DNA of 64,000 bases from Brachionus plicatilis (lineage: Eukaryota; Rotifera; Eurotatoria; Ploima; Brachionidae). The stretch spans positions 202,145 to 266,144 of the forward strand of contig QEOQ01000573.1 of the NCBI GenBank assembly GCA_010279815.1, read 5' to 3'. Both the position numbers and the translations under genes were made by a program. Shown piece after piece: positions 9,301 through 19,100 of the stretch. Under the pieces are notes generated by a model. That model saw only the letters and a list, made by a program, of their open reading frames with translations. It did no database searches and was not told where the DNA came from. Position 1 is the stretch's first letter; every line of letters starts with the position of its first letter.

Positions 9301-11716
9301 ACTCTTCCAATTTATTTAGTTACCAAAATTAAAAATTAAAATTAAATGAAATTTTGCACAAAAAATCTAAAAATATGAAAATGTAAAAATGACAACTCGA
9401 AAAGCAACTAAACGTTTCCTTAAGAAAACTTTTGTAAGAGCTATAGCTGTCCAGTAAATTTAAAAATCGAAAAAAAAAATATAAAATTAGCGAAAAAAAC
9501 ATGCGTAAAAAACGCCGAAGATGGTGATAATTTGTGCAAATTTTACGAAAAAACTTGTTGAAAATTTTTATTTTTTTTTACAAGGTTAATCAGCAGGCTA
9601 GTCCCTTTTCGCAGTCGACTAATTAATGCTTCATTTATTTAATTTAAATAAAATTTTTAAAATTAAGATTTTTTTTAAATAAAAAAACGATACAATTAAT
9701 TGTTATATATGTTACCGTAAATTTCTTAAACACGTAAATTTGTGAATTTACTGGTCTTTCAGTAAAAATGTAAAACATAAAAAAATAAATAAATTTTAGA
9801 TATTTACTGATTTTTTATTTATTTAAGTAATTTACTGAAACCAGTTTAGTAAATTACTGAAACGAAACGTATATTTTCAAAATAAAAAAAAAAACAAATA
9901 TTTTTCTCTTTAAATTTTAGTAATTTACTGGAATATTTTTAGTAAATTACTCAAAAAGGGTAATTAGAAAAAGTTTTTTGTTTTTGCAGCTTGATTTGCC
10001 TCCATGACATCTTGAGTTACACAACAACTGGGATTTTTTGCAACTACATCATACATTGACCATTACAGTTGTATTTTACCATACCCTGACCACCACCAAT
10101 TGATAATTCAGTTACTGCTTGCCTCACACTTAAAGCTTTATCTAGGTTTAAGTTATTTATTTTCTCGCTTCAAAGTAGCCAGCGTTTTTTTTATGAGAGA
10201 ATTAGTTTCGGTAAATTACTTAAACTACAAAAATTGTTTTACATAATTACTGACTGAAAAGTAAGTTAACAAAATTACTAGTAAAAAAACAAAACATAAT
10301 TTTTTTCCTATTTGTTTTAGATTTTTACTGGTAGACCAGTAAATTTATAAATTTACGTGTTATAGATATTTACTATTACATATATGTAAAAAAACATTGA
10401 TAAAATTTTTTTTATTTTTTTGCTGGTCGTGGTTTGACATATTTTAATCTAATTGTAAGACCGACTAAATGTTTGCACATGTAATGCTTGAAAAAGGTTG
10501 GACAAGTGCATTTACCTTGATTCCAATTGACTGACAAAAAGAAACAACTAGTGTACAGCAAATTCAATAAACACCAAAGAAACGGGGTAGAAAAAGGCTA
10601 CCTCGGGACGAAAATGGTAAAATTATTAGGAAAAATAATCAATAAATGTTTTTGTACAGTTTTTTAGGGCTATTAAATCGATTTTTTTTATTTAACTTTT
10701 ACTCTTAGAATAAAGGTTAATGTTTAATTTTTTAAATTTCGAATTTAACTCCACAATTTTCTTGAAAAAAATCATTTTTGTTGCAACAAAAAAAAATTAA
10801 AATTTTTCAAATATTTTTATCCTTTTATCCAAGCAGCAAAAAAAAATAAAAAAAAAAAAAAAAAATTTCCTACTTGCTCCAACACGTTCCATTTGTTGTC
10901 ATCATTTTCCTGCACTTTGTTAATGAACCTAACAAGATCATCGGTCGAATTCAACTGAGTGTTTATGGACAACGGCGGATTGTTCAACTTTGGCATGTTG
11001 TTGAGAATTTTTTGCATGGGCGAACTTGAATTTTGAGGCGAATGAAAGGCCAAGTCGGTGATGAGAGTGGGCGGCTTGAGACTGAGAAATTTTTTGAACG
11101 CATTTTGAGCAACTATCTCGTCTTTTTTGCGTCGCCGATAGCGCATAAACGGCTTGATGGGCCCCACCAGCGACTCGTTCTGATTGCAGACGGCGCACGA
11201 GCACGAGACCGCATGGCAAGTCAAAATACCCGCGTCCAATATGGCCAATATCTGCTGCCCGCCGGCCTTGAGCGTGCGCTTCCAGTCCCTGCAGTTTCCC
11301 TTGCCGCAATAGGTCTCGAACTCAATGGGAGTCATCCATTTGTCGGCGCCCTCGGCCGACACCCTGATGCACCGGCCTTTGCCGCCCGAGCCGAACTTTT
11401 TCTTGTGCAGCTCGGCCACCACCGAATTGCAGTTGACCTGGATGACGTCATCGTAGAGTATTTTCTGATCGAAGTTGAAGTGTTTGGTGGGGTTTTTGCG
11501 CGTCGAATAAGTGACCGTGGGGCTGTTTGTGTCGTCGCGGTCAAGGTCGTCGACAGGCGCCGACTCCTCACGCTCGTTCTCGTGGTCGGGCTCGGCCGAG
11601 GCCAGTACGCTCGAGTCGACCACCAAGTTGTTGTAGCTTATTTGATTGAGAGGCAACTGCAGCAGCGTCTCGAGCTTGGTCCTAAGCTTCGAGTTCGAGT
11701 TGAACGTAGTCACCAT
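6323..11716 (-). CDS. DEAF1: DEAF1-like SAND-domain transcription factor (two coding exons)
   Basis: This is a sequence-specific nuclear transcription factor. Exon 1 is 11716-10874 (281 codons) and ends CAA|GTAGG. Exon 2 is 6733-6323 and begins after TTTTAAAAG. The phase-0 junction joins KWNVLEQ to MAQEM, which matches the DEAF1 coiled-coil start, so the ATG at 6733 is internal and not a start codon. The product is 417 aa. The SAND domain is at about residues 92-165 (KFGSGGKGRCIRV, MTPIEFE, the DNA-binding RDWK at 143-146), followed by a CHAVSCSCAVC cysteine cluster and a basic NLS (RYRRRKK). Exon 2 gives a Gln/Arg/Glu helix, a Ser-rich stretch and an acidic tail with ten Asp in a row, then a stop. 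The C-terminal MYND zinc finger of vertebrate and fly DEAF1 is absent. Exon 1 is strikingly GC-rich against its surroundings. The 4.1 kb intron carries a LINE remnant and foldbacks. Confidence 0.87.
6772..7040. repeat. Foldback repeat rich in AAGTCCAAGTC, in the DEAF1 intron
   Basis: Both ends carry CACTGC and AAGTC/GACTT-rich arms in opposite orientation (about 6772-6830 and 6975-7040). Related arms occur at 25490-25610, 33630-33670 and, as a clean short element, at 34081-34226. Confidence 0.55.
7083..7617. repeat. Miniature inverted-repeat element, GGCAAATTGAAGTT family
   Basis: The left end reads GGCAAATTGGAGTTTTAGAT and the right end reads ATCTGAAACTTCAATTTGTC, an imperfect terminal inverted repeat. 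The internal sequence is about 85-90 percent like 45545-45917, and 21308-21545 is a reversed partial copy. No ORF, so it is non-autonomous. Confidence 0.65.
7953..8741 (+). pseudogene. Internally deleted LINE reverse transcriptase in the DEAF1 intron
   Basis: The plus-strand frame from about 7953 reads AVAIDASKAFDKINRKNLF, a classic RT palm motif, then a frame-broken GVRQNGVT that corresponds to the family's GVRQGDPLS region. The catalytic YADD block is missing. After about 8215 the frame resumes with thumb-like sequence (KIKIQLYKTYCRPILFYGCE) and a long Lys-rich C-terminus ending at a TAA at 8739-8741. The deletion and stops make it non-functional. It lies antisense to DEAF1 within its intron. 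Confidence 0.75.
9242..9391. repeat. 44-bp near-perfect inverted repeat (hairpin), 61-nt loop
   Basis: The left arm 9242-9286 and right arm 9348-9391 are almost exact reverse complements, sharing TTTTAGATTTTTTGTGCAA. Part of the arm and loop resembles 49368-49470. A foldback or miniature element. Confidence 0.75.
9581..9645 (+). repeat. Dispersed CAAGGTTAATCA hairpin repeat, copy A
   Basis: Begins CAAGGTTAATCAGCAGGCTA and ends with CTTCATTTATTTAATTT. Copies occur at 15392-15458 and 60827-60890 (plus) and 46165-46230 (minus). GTTAATCA near the start pairs with TGATTAAC further in the better-preserved copies. The ATTT tail suggests the 3-prime end of a retroposon. Confidence 0.65.
9702..10388. 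repeat. Foldback element with about 78-bp terminal inverted repeats
   Basis: The left arm 9702-9781 and right arm 10310-10388 are about 80 percent reverse complementary; both include AACACGTAAATTT, AATTTACTGGTC and CAGTAAAAAT. The interior is full of AGTAATTTACTGAAA motifs and has no ORF. Motif content resembles 18061-18742. Confidence 0.65.
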
Positions 11717-11780
11717 TTAGCAAAGTGTTGAATAAATATGGCGTTGTTAGACTTCAAATCGACTGTTCAAGCACAAAATG

Positions 11781-11829
11781 CTGTGTATGTGTGTGAGGCT
11801 ATGTGAGTGTGTGTGTGTGTGTGTGTGTA
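11781..11829. repeat. (GT)n microsatellite upstream of DEAF1
   Basis: A broken, then perfect GT run about 50-100 bases upstream of the DEAF1 start codon. It may lie in the promoter or 5-prime UTR. Confidence 0.8.
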
Positions 11830-12404
11830 GAGCAAAATCGCTTGCAAATAATTAAACGTTAAGAGCGAAAATTTTTTATGTTGCTAGTTGTGTTCTCTGT
11901 GTTCTCTCTCTCGTTGTGTGTTGTTGTTTTCGAACGCTTTTTGTTGAATTTAATTGCAAGTCATGTGACTGTGAGGTGTTGGTCGTGTGCGCTCCGACTC
12001 GAGCAATTATTTTAGGCTGCCAAGACCACTCGTTTTGTCGAGCGCTGTGCTTGTCGTTTTTGGTATCCAAGCGGTGGTGTCTCTTTGCCTAGCACCAAGC
12101 ACCTGTTGATTGGTATTTTCGTGTCACATTATCATAATTAATTTTTGGGCGAATTATTTATATAGTGTGTGCGCTGGTGCTTGGTTAAGACATATCCACA
12201 AGATGGTTTTTTTTCCTGCCCATTTTAGTGCGTACCTTTTTTCTTCTATTCAAATTCAAAGTTGGAAAAATCACATTTTTTTTTTAACCATATTGACTGA
12301 ATAAAGAAAATATTCTCATTTTTTTCCATGTATTGTTAAATAATTTATTAAAATTTCGATTGAGAAAAACTTGACATATTTTTTTGTAGTGTGATTGTAA
12401 GGGA

Positions 12405-12875
12405 TTGTGAATTTTGGTACAAAAAACAAAAACAAAATAAATAAATGCCAAAGTGTAAGTTCTGAAGGACCAAAACATGTTCTGTAAATTGTAGCAACTG
12501 ATACATCCTTTTTACCACCAATATACTAATTCTGCAAAATTCTGCAAAATTGAGAAAAATGTGAATTTTAGTACATGAAAAACAAAAAAAAAAGTAAAAA
12601 ACGCCAGAGCTTTAATTCAGACTGAGCAAAACGTGTTTTGTAAATTGTAGCAACTGATACATTTTCTGTACCACAACTTAAAGTTGAGTTGGATTTTTTT
12701 AATATCACAAATTCTCAATATTAGAATTTTGCAGAGTTTTCAGAATCGGTATATTGGTGATACAGAGGATGTAACAGCTGCTACAATTTACAGAACATGT
12801 TTTGGTCCTTCAGAACTTACACTTTGGCATTTTTTATATTTTGTTTTTGTTTTTTGTACCAAAATTCACAATGCC
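12405..12875. repeat. Array of three units of the GTACCAAAATTCAC repeat, outer two inverted
   Basis: Units at 12405-12560 and 12561-12676 run on the minus strand and the unit at 12725-12875 on the plus strand. All share TATCAGTTGCTACAATTT-type and GTACCAAAATTCACAA-type blocks. The outer pair forms an inverted repeat with arms of about 150 bp. Confidence 0.75.
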
Positions 12876-13363
12876 ATTGTAAGGCTGGTGCGAAAGTTTT
12901 TGGTGCAAGTGCAAGTATTACAAGTGTTATATGGTATCTTGGATATTGAATTCATATTAAAAAGAGAAATTTACATACAAAAAAAGTGAAACAAAGATGA
13001 TTTAACTGAAAAAGAAGACTACTTGAATTTATAATGTAAAAAATAAAATGTATAAATCATTCAAACATTACCAGCATAGAAAGGATTTAATAAACGAGGA
13101 CAAACTTTTTAAAAGAGGTTGAAATAAAAAACTTTATAAATATTCGATTCTATTCTTTTTAATCCAAAAATATAGCAGTAAAAGGAAAAAATACCTAAAA
13201 GAAAAATTGCTTAAATTGTGTATAATTCTTTCTCTTTTTTATTTTGGTTTTTTAAATATTTCCTTTTCTCTCTTATTTTTTTTTTTTAAATGTAAAAAAG
13301 TATTTTTTTTAAATTATGAACGTATATAATAATAATATATATATTTTTTTTGGGACAGTTTTT

Positions 13364-13420
13364 CTTCAGCTTGGCAAAGGAGCGAAAGCTCGAGCCATTA
13401 TTTATTTATTTATATACTTA
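13364..13420 (+). repeat. LINE-type 3-prime tail: GAGC-GAAA-GCTC hairpin plus (ATTT)n
   Basis: The perfect 4-bp stem with a GAAA loop at 13380-13391 is followed at once by an ATTTATTTATTT tail. The same plan occurs at 44952-44963 and, on the minus strand, at 2629-2640. Confidence 0.5.
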
Positions 13421-15391
13421 TTTAAATAAAGACGTTTATAATCATCAGCATAGAAACAATCAATAATATTCAATTTTGCAAATTAAAATATTCAACTGCA
13501 AAAAATTTTTAATGGCATCAAGTATTCCAGAGAATGCGTCAGATGATGAGGTTGGAACGGAAGATGAATCAGATTTCAAACTTTTTATTATTCTAAGTGA
13601 ATAGCTTGCTACTATCTTTTTTATATCATAAAAAACTATGGGGAATGGTAAAACCTACCATAAATCCTTGCAAATTTCCTCGAGGTTCTGGTGTATAGAT
13701 AACAATAAGCCTAAGACACCTAGGACTCGGTTAAAAGTCCAACTATTTTAAATTTCATTTTCATTTCCATGGTTTTAAAAAAATTAAAAACTAACTTTAT
13801 ATTTTCAACTATTATCTCGGTGTGTTTTTTTTTTAATTTATCATATAGTCTCAAAGGATGAAAATATTGAAAATGATATAAGCTTATACTATGTAAATTT
13901 TTTTTCACATTTTAATTCTTGTCAAAAAATGCTTTATTATCTATTTTAGATTTCATTTTTCTTTTAATTTTTTGTTTAATTTTAGAAATCCCATTCTAAA
14001 ATTGTCGATTTTTCTAGTAAAGCCCACTAAATAAAATAAATAATTTTGATTTTATTTTGATTTAAATTTTATTAATAAAAAAAATTAAAAATTATTTATT
14101 AACTTATTAACTCAACCATTTTACACTTAAACTGCATGGGTTAGTCTGCAAGGTTTAACGGAAATAAACAAAGAAATTTTACATTCTAAAATGAGGAAAA
14201 GGCAAAACATTTGATTTTTTGAGTTCATTCAACAAATTTAAATAAATTGAAGATCAGATTGAAAATAAAATGATACACGATACAACAATAAATAATTTAT
14301 TTTAAACAATTAAATTTTTTAAAAAATAGTTTATATTTATTTAATATTTTTTTAAAATTAAATAAAATGTTTTTTTTGTGTTTTTCTTTATTTTATCAAT
14401 AAATAGATTAAAAAAATTAAAATTAAACATTATTTTTTAATTCAGCAGAATTTTTATTAAATTAGTGGTAATATTTCAATAATTAACGGAAATTTTTATT
14501 AGATTTGTGGTTAGGCATCTTTAACGTCAGATCTTCAGATTTAAACCTCAAATAAATAAATTGATTTAGTTAAAAAATATTTTTAATCTATACTCAAAAT
14601 ATCAATAGTCAAAGACAAAAACCTAAATTTTTAAATCTAAATTAAGATCAAACTAAAATTATAAAGCAATGTATTGTTAGCGCCTTAATGAACTGTTTAG
14701 TTCGTAGCTAACATTACACTTCTTAGTAAATATTTATAATGTATTAATTATTTTAATCGGTGGCTTGGAGATATTATACTTAAGTATGTTTATAAAATGA
14801 AGATTTTCATTTTATTCGAATTGCTAATAAAAAGCTAGTTAGCCTACAGCATAAAGGCGCTGCGAACAGGATCAACTGTGGTTTATTTTTTTAAATTTTT
14901 AACACAATAAAAAGAATATAAAAAAAATATTTATTGTCACAACAAAGCTTTTTTTGCTTTTGGAATACGACCTTTTTTTATATTAGAATTTAAGGGAATA
15001 TTTTTAGCTTGAAGTGGTACATTACACAAATAATAAACTCTCTTGAAATTGCCCATTACTTAGCTTTATTGATTTTAGAATTTTTCTAAACTTATTTTCA
15101 TTTTCTTTATATGGTATTTAAGGCTTCTTAAAGCCTAATTTTCTAAAAAAAGAAAGAAATCTTCTTAGCTAAAAAGAGCACTAAATATATATATAAAAAA
15201 AATTTGACACTAAAAATGCCAATTTGATGTAAAATCAATTATTTTGTTAATAATTAAGATAATTTATTTAGTAAAAAGCATGTTCATAATTTTGTTATTT
15301 TTATTTTATTTTTGTTACAGAGTTAGATATTTTGGTTATTATATTAGATAATTTGTTTTATTAGTTTATTTTCGCGTTTTAATTTTAATAT

Positions 15392-15458
15392 CAAGGTTAA
15401 TCAACAGGATAGTAGTGCCCTTGTCATAAAAGACCGATTAACTATTCTTTCATTTTAT
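15392..15458 (+). repeat. Dispersed CAAGGTTAATCA hairpin repeat, copy B
   Basis: Reads CAAGGTTAATCAACAGGATA, then AGTGCCCTTGTC and GATTAAC, and ends in a CATTTTATTT tail. Homologous to 9581-9645, 46165-46230 and 60827-60890. Confidence 0.65.
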
Positions 15459-16184
15459 TTTAAAATCTTTTACAAATTATAAAAAAAATGTTGTTAATAA
15501 AATCATTTAAAAAAGTAAAAATCGAAATATGTTAATTTTTTTACAAAATATGTAAATATCAAATTAATATAATTGAATGATTGAATCTTAGTTGCAAACT
15601 TGGCAAAATGTTATTTATTGTACATTTTTATATTTTTAAAAAATTATCAGGCGAATAAAATTAAAAAAACATTTTAATATATTTAATAAATAAAATCAAA
15701 ATTTTTTTTATTTTTTTTCTATAAATTTTACACTTGTATAGAAAAAAAACTCCATATTTTGAACGTTGACCACTTTTCAAATTCAAATTCATATTCATTT
15801 AGAAAATTTCAATTTTATTAATCAATATTTTTTATTAAAGATAATTTTTTTTTCTCAATAAACATAAAGAATAAAAATTTTGTGCAAAATTATTCAACAA
15901 AAAGAAAAAAAATTGCAATTAAAAGACAAATTTAAGTGCACTTTACTAAAAAAAAAAATGAACAGTTAAAAACTCGCTCTCGAATTCAAATGACGTGAAA
16001 AAAAAAAAAATAAAAAAAATTCAACCAAAAATCCAATTTACCTTCATGTGATTTTTAATTACCCACAGAAGCTAAGATAATTTCTCGACAACAAAATCTT
16101 GTGACTTGTAAACGCTTTCAAACTTAATTATCATTTATAGACAAATTTTTAGAAGCAACAATAAAACTCTAGAAACAAAGCAAA

Positions 16185-19100
16185 ATGGCCTCGACACCGC
16201 CACCAGAAATCGACGAACCGCAAACAACCGAAATCGATCTCGGCACAAACATCGACTTGGACCAAGAGTCGTCACCAGAAAACCCAACTGCCCCGGACGA
16301 CATGTTCTATTCGACAATCAGCGACCCGGAGCCCAAGAAGCAGGAAGATATGGACGAGCTGTTCCGCTTGAACAAGCCCATGAACGAGGTGAACCTAAAC
16401 GAGCCCGCACAAGAAATTGACGACGACGACGACGACCCGTTTTCTTTCTCCAACAAAAACACGGTCCCTAAGCCACCCAACGATGTACACATCCAGCCGG
16501 GCCCAGAGACGCCGGCCGTCCCGACCCAACCAAACGCCCAGCTCAACCAAGAGTCCAAGAGCGACCCGAAGACCGAGTCGTTACAAAGGCCGCAGTTGTA
16601 CACGAGAAACATCGAGGAGGACGACGATGAAAAAGACAAGTATTTGGAGATAGGGCTGAGCGAGCCGCACAAGATTGGAGACGGCATGGGCTCGTACATG
16701 GTCTATAAAATCTCTGTTAAAACCAACATAGCTGTGTTCAAGAGTCAGGAGTTCGCGACCAATCGTCGTTTCAGCGACTTTTTGGCACTGTTCGAAAAAC
16801 TCAAGGAAAAACACTTGCCGGCGGGTCGGATTCTGCCGCCGGCGCCCGAAAAGGACATGATCGGCATGGCTAAAGTCAAAATGTCCAAAGACTCGGAGAC
16901 CACGCCGATTGACTTTTTGGAGAAGAGACGCGCTGCTTTGGAGCGCTTTTTGCAACGATTGGCCGCTCATAAGGCGTTCAGATACGATCCCGACTTTCGA
17001 GATTTTCTCGAGATATCTGACGAGTTGCCCAAAGCTAACAACACGTCGGCACTAAGTGGCGCTGGAATGCTCAAAATGTTCAAGAGTGTCACTGACAGTG
17101 TGACCAAAATAGCCGTCAAAATGGAAGAAACTGATCAGGTAAGTGACACATGCTGACAGTGGTCTAGCACCTGTTTTTCTAAATGAAGTGGCTCACAATT
17201 AAAGTTGGCATCCGGCCGTCCCCCTGTAAGACCGGTCTTTTTTGGACCGTTTCAAATGACCGGTTTTTTTGGGCCGCCGCCCAACACAACTCACAATAAA
17301 ATATTTTTATTTTTAAATTATACCATAACATTTTTGTGATAAGATAATTTATTAATAACATTTTGATAATGGATCAATTAAAGTCAAAATTGTCATAATA
17401 AAAGTCATGTATGCCAAATTTATTTTAACAAAGTGATAGCGATAATATTTTTAATGGTTATTTTTTTTGTAGAAATATGCTAGATATAAAATTTTAGTAA
17501 AAAAATCACAAGAAAAATATTAATTTAAGTCGAAATTAATTTAATTTTTTGTAAATAAATAAACAAGAAAAAAAATTAAGAGATTTGATGTTGAATTAAA
17601 AAATTTAACTCATCTCTAATTTTTTTTGATCAAAAATTATTTGTCCCGGATCAATATCCATTGCTAACCAAGTGCATCCAAGCCACAACTTATTGATCCA
17701 TTTTGTTTAGAAACTGGAATGTGATTAATTCTGATAAATCTCGCTCCATCATTAATTCTTTATAGTACATTTTTACCAATCTGATTTATTTTCATTTTTT
17801 TGGGAACAATGGTTATTTTAAATGATTTGTTTGCTTTTTGGATTAAGTTGGATTATTTCAGTTTTGGTTCCATCTTCAGTTTTGGTTACTTTTTTGTCGA
17901 GATTTTTAACGTATTTTTTTTAAAGTGAGTTGAGTATTTCACTCTTTTTCTCACTAAGGAGTAAATTTAAATTTGATTTTAAAAAGAATAAAAATAAAAA
18001 AATATAAATAAAAATAAATAGTGTTTGTAAACAATTTAAATAAAAAATAGAAAAATAATTTAGTAATTTACGATAATTTACATAAAAAATAGTAAATTTA
18101 CCAAATCTTTAGTAAAATATTGTAAATTTACGTAAATTTATTAGATTTTACACAAAATTTGGTAAATTTCGAACATTTTACGTAAATTTATGTAAAAAAA
18201 ATGCCTAAAAAATTGAAATAATTTGGCTTCTAATGAAATGAATTGAAATGATATTGAAATAAAATTGCACTTTTGGTGTTCAATTAAATTTCAATTTTTT
18301 TGGGCAATGTGAAATTTTAGTACAAAAATTACAGTACAAAAAGTAAAAACGCTATAATTTATTTTCTAATTGTGCAAAAATGGCTCTATAAAAAGTACAA
18401 TATTGTACAAATTTTGTGCAACCGAATTCCAGGCTCTGCAAAAACTGCAATTTATTGCATTTTTTAATCAAATATTTTTTAATGGTGTGCATTTTACAGA
18501 AAATTGCAGAGTTTTTGCAGAGCCTGGAATTCGGTTGCACAAAATTTGTACAATATTGTACTTTTTTTTTTTCACATTGCATTTTTTTGGACATTTTTTT
18601 TTACATAAATTTACGTAAAATGTTCGAAATTTACCTAATTTTACGTTAAATCTGATAAATTTACGTTTTTTTACTTTTGTAAATTTACAATATTTTACGA
18701 AAAATTTGGTAAATTTACTATTTTTTATGTAAATTACTAAATCCGGAACACCACTGTAGATTAGAAATCTACTATTTGTTTCATTTCTTTTGTATGTCAT
18801 TTATAAAAATACTAAAATGTAATGGACTAAGTACTGAGAATTAACTTGTTTAATTTTCGAATTTCAAAAAAATTATACAATTACTAAATGTAATAATAAT
18901 AATAATAATAATAGGGGGGGGGGGGATTTTAGACGGACTGGTTGGAAGAGAGCTACTTCCTTTCAGCCCCCTTTCGAGATTGTGTCTTTTTGATTAAATA
19001 GAATTAAATAAAACTAAAACAGAATAAAAATAATAACTAAAAAAAAAAAAATTAAATCTAAATGTTTTTATGAATTTAATTTTTAGTTTTCTTTTCATTT

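Larger units (their letters stand above)
11830..16184. other. Non-coding spacer between DEAF1 and SNX1/2
   Basis: No supportable gene. It holds the repeat array at 12405-12875, a LINE-tail hairpin near 13364-13420 and a hairpin-repeat copy at 15392-15458. A 30-codon acidic reading frame at 13512-13604 is too short to call. 11830-12100 is less AT-rich and may be the DEAF1 promoter. Confidence 0.5.

Noticed and set aside
11033..11731. 232-codon plus-strand ORF opposite DEAF1 exon 1
   Set aside because: Antisense shadow in a GC-rich exon; the minus strand carries the clear SAND domain.
13512..13604. 30-codon acidic ORF (MASSIPENASDDEVG..)
   Set aside because: Too short, no continuation or splice partner that I can see; possibly a transposon fragment.
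14681..14860. Possible inverted repeat AGCGCCTT / AAGGCGCT
   Set aside because: Only about 10 matching bases in an AT-rich setting; not convincing as an element.
18352..18800. Short overlapping ORFs on both strands
   Set aside because: They arise from the palindrome and are mirror images of each other.
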